Below, piece by piece: positions 1 through 5,409 of a stretch of 5,409 nucleotides of DNA; position 1 is the stretch's first letter; every line of letters begins with the position of its first letter. The notes under the pieces are model-generated. The model was given only the letters and a program-made list of their open reading frames with translations. It was not told where the DNA came from and did not search any database. This stretch comes from Candidatus Thorarchaeota archaeon. Lineage in GTDB: Archaea > Asgardarchaeota > Thorarchaeia > Thorarchaeales > Thorarchaeaceae. Both the position numbers and the translations under genes were made by a program. Where the stretch lies: positions 1-5,409 of the forward strand of contig WTCK01000144.1 of NCBI GenBank assembly GCA_013138615.1, given 5' to 3'.

Positions 1-2
1 TT

Positions 3-1331
3 AGAGGGGTGATGCCCTACAGCCCCGGATTCGGCTATCTTGAACTAGATGGGCTTGTCAATGAGAATGGAGTTTTCATTTTCCCTCCACTCACTGCCTT
101 TCTGTATGCCATCGGTGTTATGATTCCGGTGGATGGCTGGGGAATTGGCCTTCTTTTCGCAATCTTTGGCTATTTCACTGCTTTACCGGTTTATGGAATT
201 GCCAAGCAGCTATCAGGTAACAAACGAATCGGTGAAGTCGCTGCTTTCACCTACCTCATGAATCCGAATGTCCTTTACCATACCACCTTTGTGTGGTTGA
301 ATACAGCACCGTTCATTTTCTTCTTCTTCTCAGGCTTCTACATGCTCACCAAGGGTAAGCGTGATACCGCAACGCTACTCATTGTGACAGCAGCGTTATT
401 CAAACAGACTGCGTTGTTCTTGGGCATTCCACTTGTCATTTACTTGATTCTAAGAACGCAGTATTCCTCCCGGATAATAGCATCTACCACAGAGAGAGCG
501 AAGAGGTTCTTGGAACGTACTACCGAATTCTTTGACATTCGCCAGTTCACGATTAGCGTCCTAATCGTCTTCGTCTTTGTTGGAGCTCTTATGTTCCCAT
601 TTTTCATTGCACAACCAAACATGTTGACCAATCTGCGTTTGGCCATGGGAGGCTTTCCTCTTGTATCACTGACAGAACTCCCTGGCTATGGGAGCCCGAT
701 GCGTCTTCAACTTCTGGCGGTAGTCGTAGGCATCCCCGTACTCGCACAGATACTTGATGGGCTAGTATACTACGGATTTCTACTCTGGTTCGGTACGGCT
801 CTTATTGTTGGCTTCATGTTCCTTGAACCGAAGGATGGTGACAAGAAGAGTTTCTATCTTCGTCGTCTACTATTGCTTACAATGATCCTGATGCTTTGGG
901 TTCATCTAACAGGCCCTCGAGGCGTTTACAAGTACTACTTCACTCTATTTGCTCCATTCTTCTCTATATTCTCGTCTACGCAGATGGTCACAAATCGTGA
1001 CGAAACAGTACCATTCTCACTGTCCATGCTTTGGCTACCAATTGCTCTCAGCCTTATGATACTCCTCCCTTCCCGAAACATCTACCTCTTCAGTGTCATA
1101 CTGATTCTTGTTGGCTATGCCCTTGCTGATAAGATTGGCACGTTCTGGTCTTTCGTTAAGGCTCCTGGGAGATACATTGTCAAGCAGTCTAGTGGTCGAC
1201 TGCCACGTGCTTCGGTTGTTCTCAAAGATATCAAGACAAATCTTATCGCAATCCACAGCGGACTATTCGCTACTTTTGATTACTATCTGAATGAAGAACA
1301 GGTCAATAAGCACTTAGCAGACGACGCGTGA
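3..1331 (+). CDS. GT-C type integral membrane glycosyltransferase, 5' end cut by window edge
   Basis: This is a polytopic membrane protein, probably a polyprenyl-phosphate-sugar-dependent glycosyltransferase of the GT-C fold (mannosyltransferase-like) acting on glycans or lipids at the cell membrane. Numbering from the GTG at 9, hydrophobic segments lie near residues 22-39, 43-64, 97-114, 120-147, 179-200, 251-271, 285-301, 307-321, 337-353 and 357-375. Family-like features are the FPPL motif (25-28) after a short polar loop, NPNVLYHTTFVWLNT (85-99), a TM-loop with K132 followed by GIP, and GPRGVYKYYF (302-311). The frame is open to the left edge with no stop, and GT-C enzymes normally begin with a membrane helix followed by an acidic catalytic loop, which is missing here. 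The GTG at 9 is therefore probably internal. A basic tail of about 65 residues follows the last helix. Donor and acceptor cannot be told from sequence; another polytopic membrane family is possible but less likely. Confidence 0.72.
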   Translation, partial: RGVMPYSPGFGYLELDGLVNENGVFIFPPLTAFLYAIGVMIPVDGWGIGLLFAIFGYFTALPVYGIAKQLSGNKRIGEVAAFTYLMNPNVLYHTTFVWLNTAPFIFFFFSGFYMLTKGKRDTATLLIVTAALFKQTALFLGIPLVIYLILRTQYSSRIIASTTERAKRFLERTTEFFDIRQFTISVLIVFVFVGALMFPFFIAQPNMLTNLRLAMGGFPLVSLTELPGYGSPMRLQLLAVVVGIPVLAQILDGLVYYGFLLWFGTALIVGFMFLEPKDGDKKSFYLRRLLLLTMILMLWVHLTGPRGVYKYYFTLFAPFFSIFSSTQMVTNRDETVPFSLSMLWLPIALSLMILLPSRNIYLFSVILILVGYALADKIGTFWSFVKAPGRYIVKQSSGRLPRASVVLKDIKTNLIAIHSGLFATFDYYLNEEQVNKHLADDA

Positions 1332-1337
1332 AAATTA

Positions 1338-2489
1338 CTATGCGATCTCCTTGAGTTCTTTCTTCTTCGTTTTTAGATGCTTCTTCAAGCTCTGCAGGCG
1401 AGTATCGAGTTTCTTGACCTGCTCATCGTAGGTTTCCTTCGCCATTATTCCTGAGGAGAGCCTCTGATCGATGTGATCCTTTAGTTGTTGTATGGACTTG
1501 ATTTCTCGCTGGAGTGCTTTGATGTCCGTCTGCAAATCTACTTCTTGATTCTCCTCTGGAGTCTTGAATTGCTTGGTGGGTATCATTATTCCAAGCTGCT
1601 GTTGAGTCTTTTCTGCGAAATCTTGGAACTGATCGCGCAGCGTTTCTACGTTGCCGTCGACCTTTGTGATCTGCTCTGCTACTTTTCCAATATCTTTCTG
1701 TAGGTCAAACACTGCATTGACGAGCCTTCGAAGAGCGCCCTCCATCTCGTCGAGCTTTGCAGATGAAACCTCAGCAGCGGGCGCACCTTTTTTGGATTCG
1801 GCCTTGGCCACCTTGCTTGGTTTAGTTAGTCTGACATCTCCACTGAGCCATCTTAGGGCATTAATTGCAAATGTCTGATTTCCAGCATGCTTTAGTCCGC
1901 CCCCTTTTCGGAATATTTCATAGCTGCCTGAGCAGATGACTCGCCCCTTCCCATATTCGGCAACAGCGATTACGGGTTGATTTGCCGGGTCCGCCATTTC
2001 AGATGTAGATGCTATTACTACTGCGCTTCCTGACACCTTCAGTGAGCACCCGGATGGGTATAGTATGTCTTTAACGTCTTCAGTGCATGGATGTGCAATG
2101 AGATTGCTGACAAATGGCATCGTAGGCAAACCAGCATTGCTTCTCTCATCCTTTACAGCAGTATTGTCAAATTCAATGCCAAAGGTCTTGGACAACTTGG
2201 TGAGATTGTTCATCAGTCCACGGTCGCCGCCCGAAAGCGAGAGCAGGAACAACCCACCGCCAGCCTTCACATAACGCGTCAGAATCTCTATCTCTGTAGG
2301 CCGCAGTTTGGAGCTGTTTGGACATCCAAAGACCAACACTTCTGCATCTTTGATATTCTTGGCTATTATCATGAATTCGGTATATGGTTCTACGTCGAGG
2401 TCATTGTCAGTGAGAAGTTTCCCAAGTGTAGAATATGTGGTGTCTAGTTTCCCGCGTTCGTTCTGTGTTTGGTCGAAGAAGACCTTCAT
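1338..2489 (-). CDS. GIFT/GATase1-like domain protein (IFT52 N-terminal-like) with coiled-coil C-terminus
   Basis: The 383-residue product has no signal peptide or membrane helix and is probably cytosolic. Residues 1-220 look like a GIFT (GldG/IFT52/beta-galactosidase trimerisation) or DUF4350-like domain of the class I glutamine-amidotransferase-like fold. The order is: first strand MKVFFDQ, AEVLVFGCP (49-57), a helix ending YVKAGGGLFLLSLSGGD (73-89), FGIEFDN (103-109), then GKGRVICSGSYEIF (181-194) and NALRWLSGDVRL (210-221). This order and the GS..F...WL.xGD ending recall eukaryotic IFT52. There is no obvious catalytic Cys-His pair, so a binding role is more likely than amidotransfer. A Lys/Ala-rich linker (222-245) leads to heptad-like coiled coil (246-300) and a second charged helical part (317-383) with a SHOCT-like stretch (about 336-369). 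The ATG at 2489 is preferred over the ATG at 2528 because it opens the first beta strand and the TATA box at 2529-2536 lies too close to the upstream ATG. A TTG at 2501, with AGGTGGTC four bases upstream, is an alternative. Cellular role unknown. Confidence 0.75.
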   Translation of the reverse strand: MKVFFDQTQNERGKLDTTYSTLGKLLTDNDLDVEPYTEFMIIAKNIKDAEVLVFGCPNSSKLRPTEIEILTRYVKAGGGLFLLSLSGGDRGLMNNLTKLSKTFGIEFDNTAVKDERSNAGLPTMPFVSNLIAHPCTEDVKDILYPSGCSLKVSGSAVVIASTSEMADPANQPVIAVAEYGKGRVICSGSYEIFRKGGGLKHAGNQTFAINALRWLSGDVRLTKPSKVAKAESKKGAPAAEVSSAKLDEMEGALRRLVNAVFDLQKDIGKVAEQITKVDGNVETLRDQFQDFAEKTQQQLGIMIPTKQFKTPEENQEVDLQTDIKALQREIKSIQQLKDHIDQRLSSGIMAKETYDEQVKKLDTRLQSLKKHLKTKKKELKEIA

Positions 2490-2528
2490 TCTCCTGTTCA
2501 ATTGGGACCACCTGTGAAGCCAATTCAA

Positions 2529-2536
2529 ATTATAAG
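2529..2536 (-). promoter_or_regulatory. Archaeal TATA box for the GIFT-domain gene
   Basis: On the minus strand this reads CTTATAAT, a close match to the archaeal TATA consensus. Transcription would be expected about 24-27 bases downstream, near 2505-2509, which gives a leader of roughly 16-20 bases before the ATG at 2489. No strong purine BRE is seen upstream. The call rests on consensus and spacing only. Confidence 0.5.
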
Positions 2537-2585
2537 ATGTGCGCTAATGAGGATTGTGCGCGTGTCTTTGCACTGCTTTCGAACG

Positions 2586-2594
2586 ATTTATTTC
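2586..2594 (+). promoter_or_regulatory. Possible TATA box for the HIT-family gene
   Basis: ATTTATTTC, preceded by the purine-containing CGAAC as a possible BRE, lies about 28 bases before the ATG at 2619. That spacing would place the transcription start within a few bases of the start codon, giving a leaderless or nearly leaderless mRNA. GTGATC at 2610-2615 matches the archaeal 16S 3' end, but under this promoter model it would be largely outside the transcript, so one of the two signals is probably coincidental. Confidence 0.4.
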
Positions 2595-2618
2595 AAACCC
2601 GTACAGTCAGTGATCAAT

Positions 2619-3068
2619 ATGAGTGACAACGAATCCTGTCTTTTCTGCAAGATAGTTCGTGGTGAGATACCCGCTTCTGTCATTTTCGAAGACAAATTCA
2701 CGATGGCCTTCATGGACATATTTCCCATTAGCAAAGGACACTGTCTACTGATTCCAAAGCAGCACTATGTGAACATGCTGGATGTTGATGTAAAAATCGC
2801 CAAGCGTCTTGGTGCCCGTCTAGTGGAGTTGAACCGCAAGGTGCACTCAGCATTTGAACCGGATGGCATAATCAATGTAATTGCCAATGGGGTTGGCGCG
2901 GGACAAGAGGTTCCCCATTTACATATTCACGTGATCCCCAGAAACGAAGGCGACAGATTTGGTTTCATGTTTCCAGACGACTACCGTGAGGAGATGGCTC
3001 CACGCGATGAGCTTGATAGTGTTGCCAAAATTATCCGGGCTTCCACTGACGTGCTTGGTTCGAAATAA
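2619..3068 (+). CDS. HIT-family (Hint-type) nucleotide hydrolase/transferase
   Basis: This soluble 149-residue protein of the histidine triad superfamily has the length usual for bacterial and archaeal Hint-type members. The triad H100-L-H102-I-H104-V-I is intact; in HINT enzymes the middle histidine is the nucleophile that forms a nucleotidyl intermediate on purine nucleoside phosphoramidates or related adenylated substrates. C7 and C10 (CLFC), with H49 and H100, match the four zinc ligands known in Hint-type proteins. Other family marks are KIVRGEIPAS (11-20), the FMDIFP...GH.L.IPK segment (31-47), and NGVGAGQEVPH (90-100). The start is the ATG nine codons before CLFC; the open frame extends further upstream but the extra residues are unlike the family. 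It has its own promoter region, diverging from the GIFT-domain gene and converging on the PPC gene, so it is probably monocistronic. Physiological substrate unknown. Confidence 0.93.
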   Translation: MSDNESCLFCKIVRGEIPASVIFEDKFTMAFMDIFPISKGHCLLIPKQHYVNMLDVDVKIAKRLGARLVELNRKVHSAFEPDGIINVIANGVGAGQEVPHLHIHVIPRNEGDRFGFMFPDDYREEMAPRDELDSVAKIIRASTDVLGSK

Positions 3069-3084
3069 CGGGTAGTCTAGGACT

Positions 3085-3162
3085 CTATCTGATATCAAGC
3101 AGATTCAGACCGGTTGCTTCATCCCTAGCTCGCATAACATCCTCGTCCATTTCCGTGATGAT
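3085..3162 (-). pseudogene. C-terminal remnant of the PPC/DUF296 gene beyond an in-frame TGA
   Basis: Directly after the TGA at 3163-3165 the same frame continues for 25 sense codons to a TAG at 3085-3087. The continuation reads IITEMDEDVMRARDEATGL then NLLDIR. The pattern of an acidic helix followed by R.xDE.TGL.LL resembles the normal end of PPC/DUF296 proteins. Read through, the product would be 145 residues, close to the usual size of single-domain archaeal PPC proteins, and its end would lie 16 bp from the converging HIT gene. The TGA could be a real nonsense mutation, a recoded codon or a consensus error; the sequence alone does not decide. Confidence 0.6.
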
Positions 3163-3522
3163 TCATTCCATTGTGACAGACACTTCGCACCCCGGCATTA
3201 GATGGCCTCCATAACACCTGCCGTCTTGATCTGCAACAACTATGTGCGCGTGTACAATGAGCCCCCCCTCATGTGTCGATGCGATGTTTCCCATGCATGA
3301 TACAACTTCAAGGTCTTTGTCCACAGTGAATGTCTTGTATTTCATGCTCTCTCTTTCAAAAAAGCCCAGACTAGCCTTTGATACTGCTCCTATCAATGTC
3401 AGTTGACCGGCCCTAACGCCATGTTTCGAAGAAACGGTTTCAATCGTCTTTAGAATGTCCTCGCCAGGCTCCATGCGCGCGAAGATAACTCGTTTCGCTT
3501 CAGTAGTGAGTGAGCGCACCAT
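3163..3522 (-). CDS. PPC/DUF296 domain protein, prematurely stopped
   Basis: The 119-residue product matches the PPC (plant and prokaryote conserved, DUF296) domain, a small trimeric fold found alone in archaea and bacteria and fused to AT-hooks in plants. Prokaryotic single-domain members are often called DNA-binding, but their role is not settled. Family marks in order are ARMEPGEDI (15-23), a helix ending at GVRAGQLTLIGAVSKASLGFF (35-55), EVVSCMGNIA (72-81), and VHAHIVVADQDGRCYGGHL (90-108) with conserved H91, H93 and H107. The family normally continues about 25 residues past this stop, and that part is present in frame downstream, so the protein as written lacks its last strand or helix. 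The ATG at 3522 is about 15 codons before the conserved ARMEPGEDI core. GAGGAG lies 18 bases upstream, too far to be a confident ribosome site. Confidence 0.85.
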   Translation of the reverse strand: MVRSLTTEAKRVIFARMEPGEDILKTIETVSSKHGVRAGQLTLIGAVSKASLGFFERESMKYKTFTVDKDLEVVSCMGNIASTHEGGLIVHAHIVVADQDGRCYGGHLMPGCEVSVTME

Positions 3523-3630
3523 GGGCTGGCAAAAGGTTGGCTCCTCATATGAACTGCTCGGAATGTATTTCTAGTTCATTGGAAGTGCTTATCAGGAATC
3601 AATAGCCCACTTCTGGAGTGAGTGACTTTA
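3523..3630. promoter_or_regulatory. Divergent intergenic region between PPC and DNA polymerase genes
   Basis: This 108-bp stretch has to hold both promoters. TGTATTTCTA at 3564-3573 could act as a TATA element on either strand (AGAAATACA on the minus strand), and GCTTATC at 3588-3594 is an alternative for the polymerase. None is a strong consensus match, and no operator-like palindrome was noticed. Confidence 0.35.
3615..3621 (+). promoter_or_regulatory. Shine-Dalgarno-like site for the DNA polymerase GTG start
   Basis: GGAGTGA resembles the archaeal ribosome site (GGAGGTGA with one G missing) and ends nine bases before the GTG at 3631. An in-frame TGA at 3619-3621 overlaps it, so translation must begin downstream of it. 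A second GTG at 3622 is too close to the site. This supports 3631 as the start. Confidence 0.5.
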
Positions 3631-5409
3631 GTGAAGGATGAGAAATCCGAAGACGAAAATCAATCCACCTTAGATGATTACTTCGGTGGTCATGAAAATT
3701 CCGGTGCAAAAGCAAAGCCAGATGCTATTGCTAAGGACGACTCACAACCTGGAAAACCGTCTGTAAATGCAAATGTTGTACGCTCAGCCAACGCCAAGCC
3801 CACTCCACCTAATGACGAAAAAGAACGAACAGAAGCAGCTGCGGCCGAAGTCAAGCGACCTCACAAAGTTGGCCACCGCGACATGCCAAAGAATCTTCCA
3901 GCCTCGTTCCTTCTTTCTATTGACTACGATAGGGACACAAACAAGGCTATTGCTAGCCTCTACAATCCCGAAACTAAGAGGGTTCATTTCTGGACTGACA
4001 ATAGCGGGCACAAACCGTATATGTACACCGACCTGTCGCAACAGAAAGTCGAGAAGATTAGAGGAATTCAAGGTCATCGTGGTTTCGTGCGCACCGAGGC
4101 AGTTGAGCTCACTGATTTGCTCCGTGATGAGCAAGTTGCTATGACCAAGATAATCGCTAACGATCCCCTCAGCATTGGTGGTCTCGCGGATTCGATGAGA
4201 GAGAGCCTGCGAATCAATGGAGTAAGTCATGCTTGGGAAGCTAATATCCGATATCACCATACGTACACCTACGATATGAGATTTGTTTCCGGTCTCAGCT
4301 ACAGGATTGAGAATGGGAATCTTGTGGCCAGTCCCCCGGAAATTGACAAGAAAATCATGAAAGAGTTCAAGCGAACCATTCCGGGTTCGGAGGGTATTGA
4401 GAGAATCATCGAAAACTACGCTCCCATGTTCTTTGGTGAGGTTCCTGACATTCGGCGGATTGCCTTAGACATCGAAGTGTATGCACCGGTCAAGAACAGA
4501 ATACCAGACGCTTCGACGGCTCCCAACATGGTCACAGCAATCGGTCTCTCCGATAATGAAGGTTACAGCAAGTGTTTCGTTCTCAACCGAAAAGGACATC
4601 CCGTCGGCAAGAAAAGGGATGATTTTCCAAAGGGTCTTGAGATTGTGTATTTCGATGACGAGGCTGAGATGCTTGTGAAGGCATTCGAAGTCATCGATGA
4701 TTATCCAATAGTTCTGACTTTTGTAGGGGATGCCTTCGATCTGAACTACCTCTATCATAGGGCTCAGCGCCTGAAGGTCGATCTGCATACTTACTGCCCT
4801 ATCAGAATGAATCGCGCAAATGACACCGCATTCCTTCGCAGCGGAATCCATGTGGATCTCTATAGGTTCCTCAAGAACCCCTCCATTCGAATCTATGCTA
4901 TGTCAGGTGCTTATGACCGGGCAAACCTGGAAACGATTGCCCAAGGCCTGTTAGGCAAAGGAAAACTCGAACTCACCACTGACATCTCATCTCTTCCCTA
5001 CTATGAGCTAGCTCAATATTGTTGGCGCGACGCTAACATAACATTGGACCTTACAAGATTCGATGATAACCTCCTCCTCCGATTAGTTGTCTTGCTGATG
5101 CGCATATCCCGATTGTCGATGGAAGATGTGACTCGTCTGGGCATCTCCTCTTGGATTCAGTCCCTATTCAGACAAGAACACCGTTCTCGAGGGGCTCTGA
5201 TCCCTCGACAGTCTGATATAGAGGCCGCCAAATCTGCGGAAGCGCATACTGAAGCCATGATAAAGGACAAATCCTTCAAGGGCGCAATCGTAATCGACCC
5301 AATTGCGGGAGTTCACTTCAATGCCACGGTACTTGACTTTGCCAGTCTGTATCCAACAATTATGAAGCGGCATAACATCAGTTACGAAACAGTCGATTGC
5401 CCACATGAG
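3631..5409 (+). CDS. polB: Family B DNA polymerase (PolB1-like replicative polymerase), 3' end cut by window edge
   Basis: This replicative-type DNA polymerase has 3'-5' proofreading; the first 593 codons are present. Residues 1-90 are a hydrophilic extension that starts with a PIP box (11-18). The N-terminal domain runs from about FLLSIDYD (93-100) and includes SGHKPY (125-130). Exonuclease motifs are Exo I D280-I-E282, Exo II G-D-A-F-D370 and Exo III Y463-C-W-R-D467, so the catalytic carboxylates are all present. The usual Asn of Exo II is V365. The polymerase domain begins with FKGA (549-552; usually YxGG/A), and motif A is D569-F-A-S-L-Y-P-T-I. Motif B, motif C and the thumb lie beyond the window, so activity and possible gene splitting cannot be judged. 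The phrases LDIEVYAPVK, RISRLSMEDVTR and ISYETVD closely recall Sulfolobus Dpo1. The start is GTG at 3631, after an in-frame stop at 3619; the first in-frame ATG (3883, M85) would remove the extension. Confidence 0.95.
   Translation, partial: MKDEKSEDENQSTLDDYFGGHENSGAKAKPDAIAKDDSQPGKPSVNANVVRSANAKPTPPNDEKERTEAAAAEVKRPHKVGHRDMPKNLPASFLLSIDYDRDTNKAIASLYNPETKRVHFWTDNSGHKPYMYTDLSQQKVEKIRGIQGHRGFVRTEAVELTDLLRDEQVAMTKIIANDPLSIGGLADSMRESLRINGVSHAWEANIRYHHTYTYDMRFVSGLSYRIENGNLVASPPEIDKKIMKEFKRTIPGSEGIERIIENYAPMFFGEVPDIRRIALDIEVYAPVKNRIPDASTAPNMVTAIGLSDNEGYSKCFVLNRKGHPVGKKRDDFPKGLEIVYFDDEAEMLVKAFEVIDDYPIVLTFVGDAFDLNYLYHRAQRLKVDLHTYCPIRMNRANDTAFLRSGIHVDLYRFLKNPSIRIYAMSGAYDRANLETIAQGLLGKGKLELTTDISSLPYYELAQYCWRDANITLDLTRFDDNLLLRLVVLLMRISRLSMEDVTRLGISSWIQSLFRQEHRSRGALIPRQSDIEAAKSAEAHTEAMIKDKSFKGAIVIDPIAGVHFNATVLDFASLYPTIMKRHNISYETVDCPHE
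3661..3684 (+). other. PIP box (PCNA-interacting peptide) at the polymerase N-terminus
   Basis: Residues 11-18 read QSTLDDYF, an exact fit to the Q-x-x-hydrophobic-x-x-aromatic-aromatic consensus that docks proteins on the PCNA sliding clamp. It is followed by about 65 residues rich in Lys, Ala, Asp, Asn and Pro, probably a flexible tether, before the folded N-terminal domain. The motif match is seen directly; clamp binding is inferred. Confidence 0.75.

Noticed and set aside
313..329. TTC-rich tract that looks like a microsatellite
   Set aside because: It encodes a run of Phe inside a membrane helix of the glycosyltransferase and needs no other explanation.
2091..2447. Plus-strand open frame of 118 codons inside the GIFT-domain gene
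   Set aside because: It lies antisense to a gene with clear domain structure, and its translation shows no recognisable domain or hydrophobic pattern.
2469..2618. N-terminal extension of the HIT protein by 50 codons
   Set aside because: The extension overlaps the divergent promoter region and the start of the opposite gene, and HIT proteins of this type begin just before the CxxC motif.
3074..3084. Small inverted repeat AGTC-TAG-GACT between the HIT and PPC genes as a terminator
   Set aside because: The stem is only 4 bp with a 3-base loop and no T-tract, so chance is an adequate explanation.
3784..4260. Minus-strand open frame of 158 codons opposite the polymerase N-terminal region
   Set aside because: The opposite strand holds continuous polymerase coding sequence with recognisable motifs; the antisense product has no family-like feature.
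4465..4851. Minus-strand open frame of 128 codons opposite the exonuclease domain
   Set aside because: It is antisense to the Exo I and Exo II motifs, whose conservation explains the codon pattern.
5164..5406. Minus-strand open frame of 80 codons near the right edge
   Set aside because: It is antisense to the start of the polymerase palm including motif A, with no independent support.

Overview
The window looks archaeal. The right end carries a family B DNA polymerase that resembles crenarchaeal PolB1 (Sulfolobus Dpo1), with a PCNA-binding motif at its N-terminus. The genes are short, closely packed and on both strands, and they are preceded by archaeal-type TATA elements rather than bacterial -35/-10 boxes. 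A protein with an IFT52-like GIFT domain and a coiled-coil tail would fit an Asgard archaeon (for example Thorarchaeia-like). That placement is an inference; no rRNA or other marker in the window confirms it.

Layout from left to right: (1) a GT-C type multi-pass membrane glycosyltransferase, plus strand, cut by the left edge; (2) converging on it with only 6 bp between the stop codons, a minus-strand gene for a GIFT/GATase1-like protein with a coiled-coil C-terminus; (3) a 129-bp divergent promoter region; (4) a plus-strand zinc-binding HIT-family hydrolase of 149 residues; (5) converging on it, a minus-strand PPC (DUF296) domain gene whose reading frame is interrupted by a TGA, although the expected family C-terminus continues in the same frame for 25 more codons; (6) a 108-bp divergent intergenic region; (7) a plus-strand family B DNA polymerase running off the right edge, with N-terminal and exonuclease domains and motif A present but motifs B and C and the thumb outside the window.

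The genes do not form one operon. Orientation alternates (+, -, +, -, +), so each is probably transcribed separately. The only replication-related gene is the polymerase. No functional link among the others is visible.

I see no RNA gene, CRISPR array, insertion sequence or clearly undescribed multi-gene system. The points most worth a second look are the IFT52-like domain architecture, the N-terminal PIP box and the Asn-to-Val change in the Exo II motif of the polymerase, and the in-frame stop in the PPC gene.
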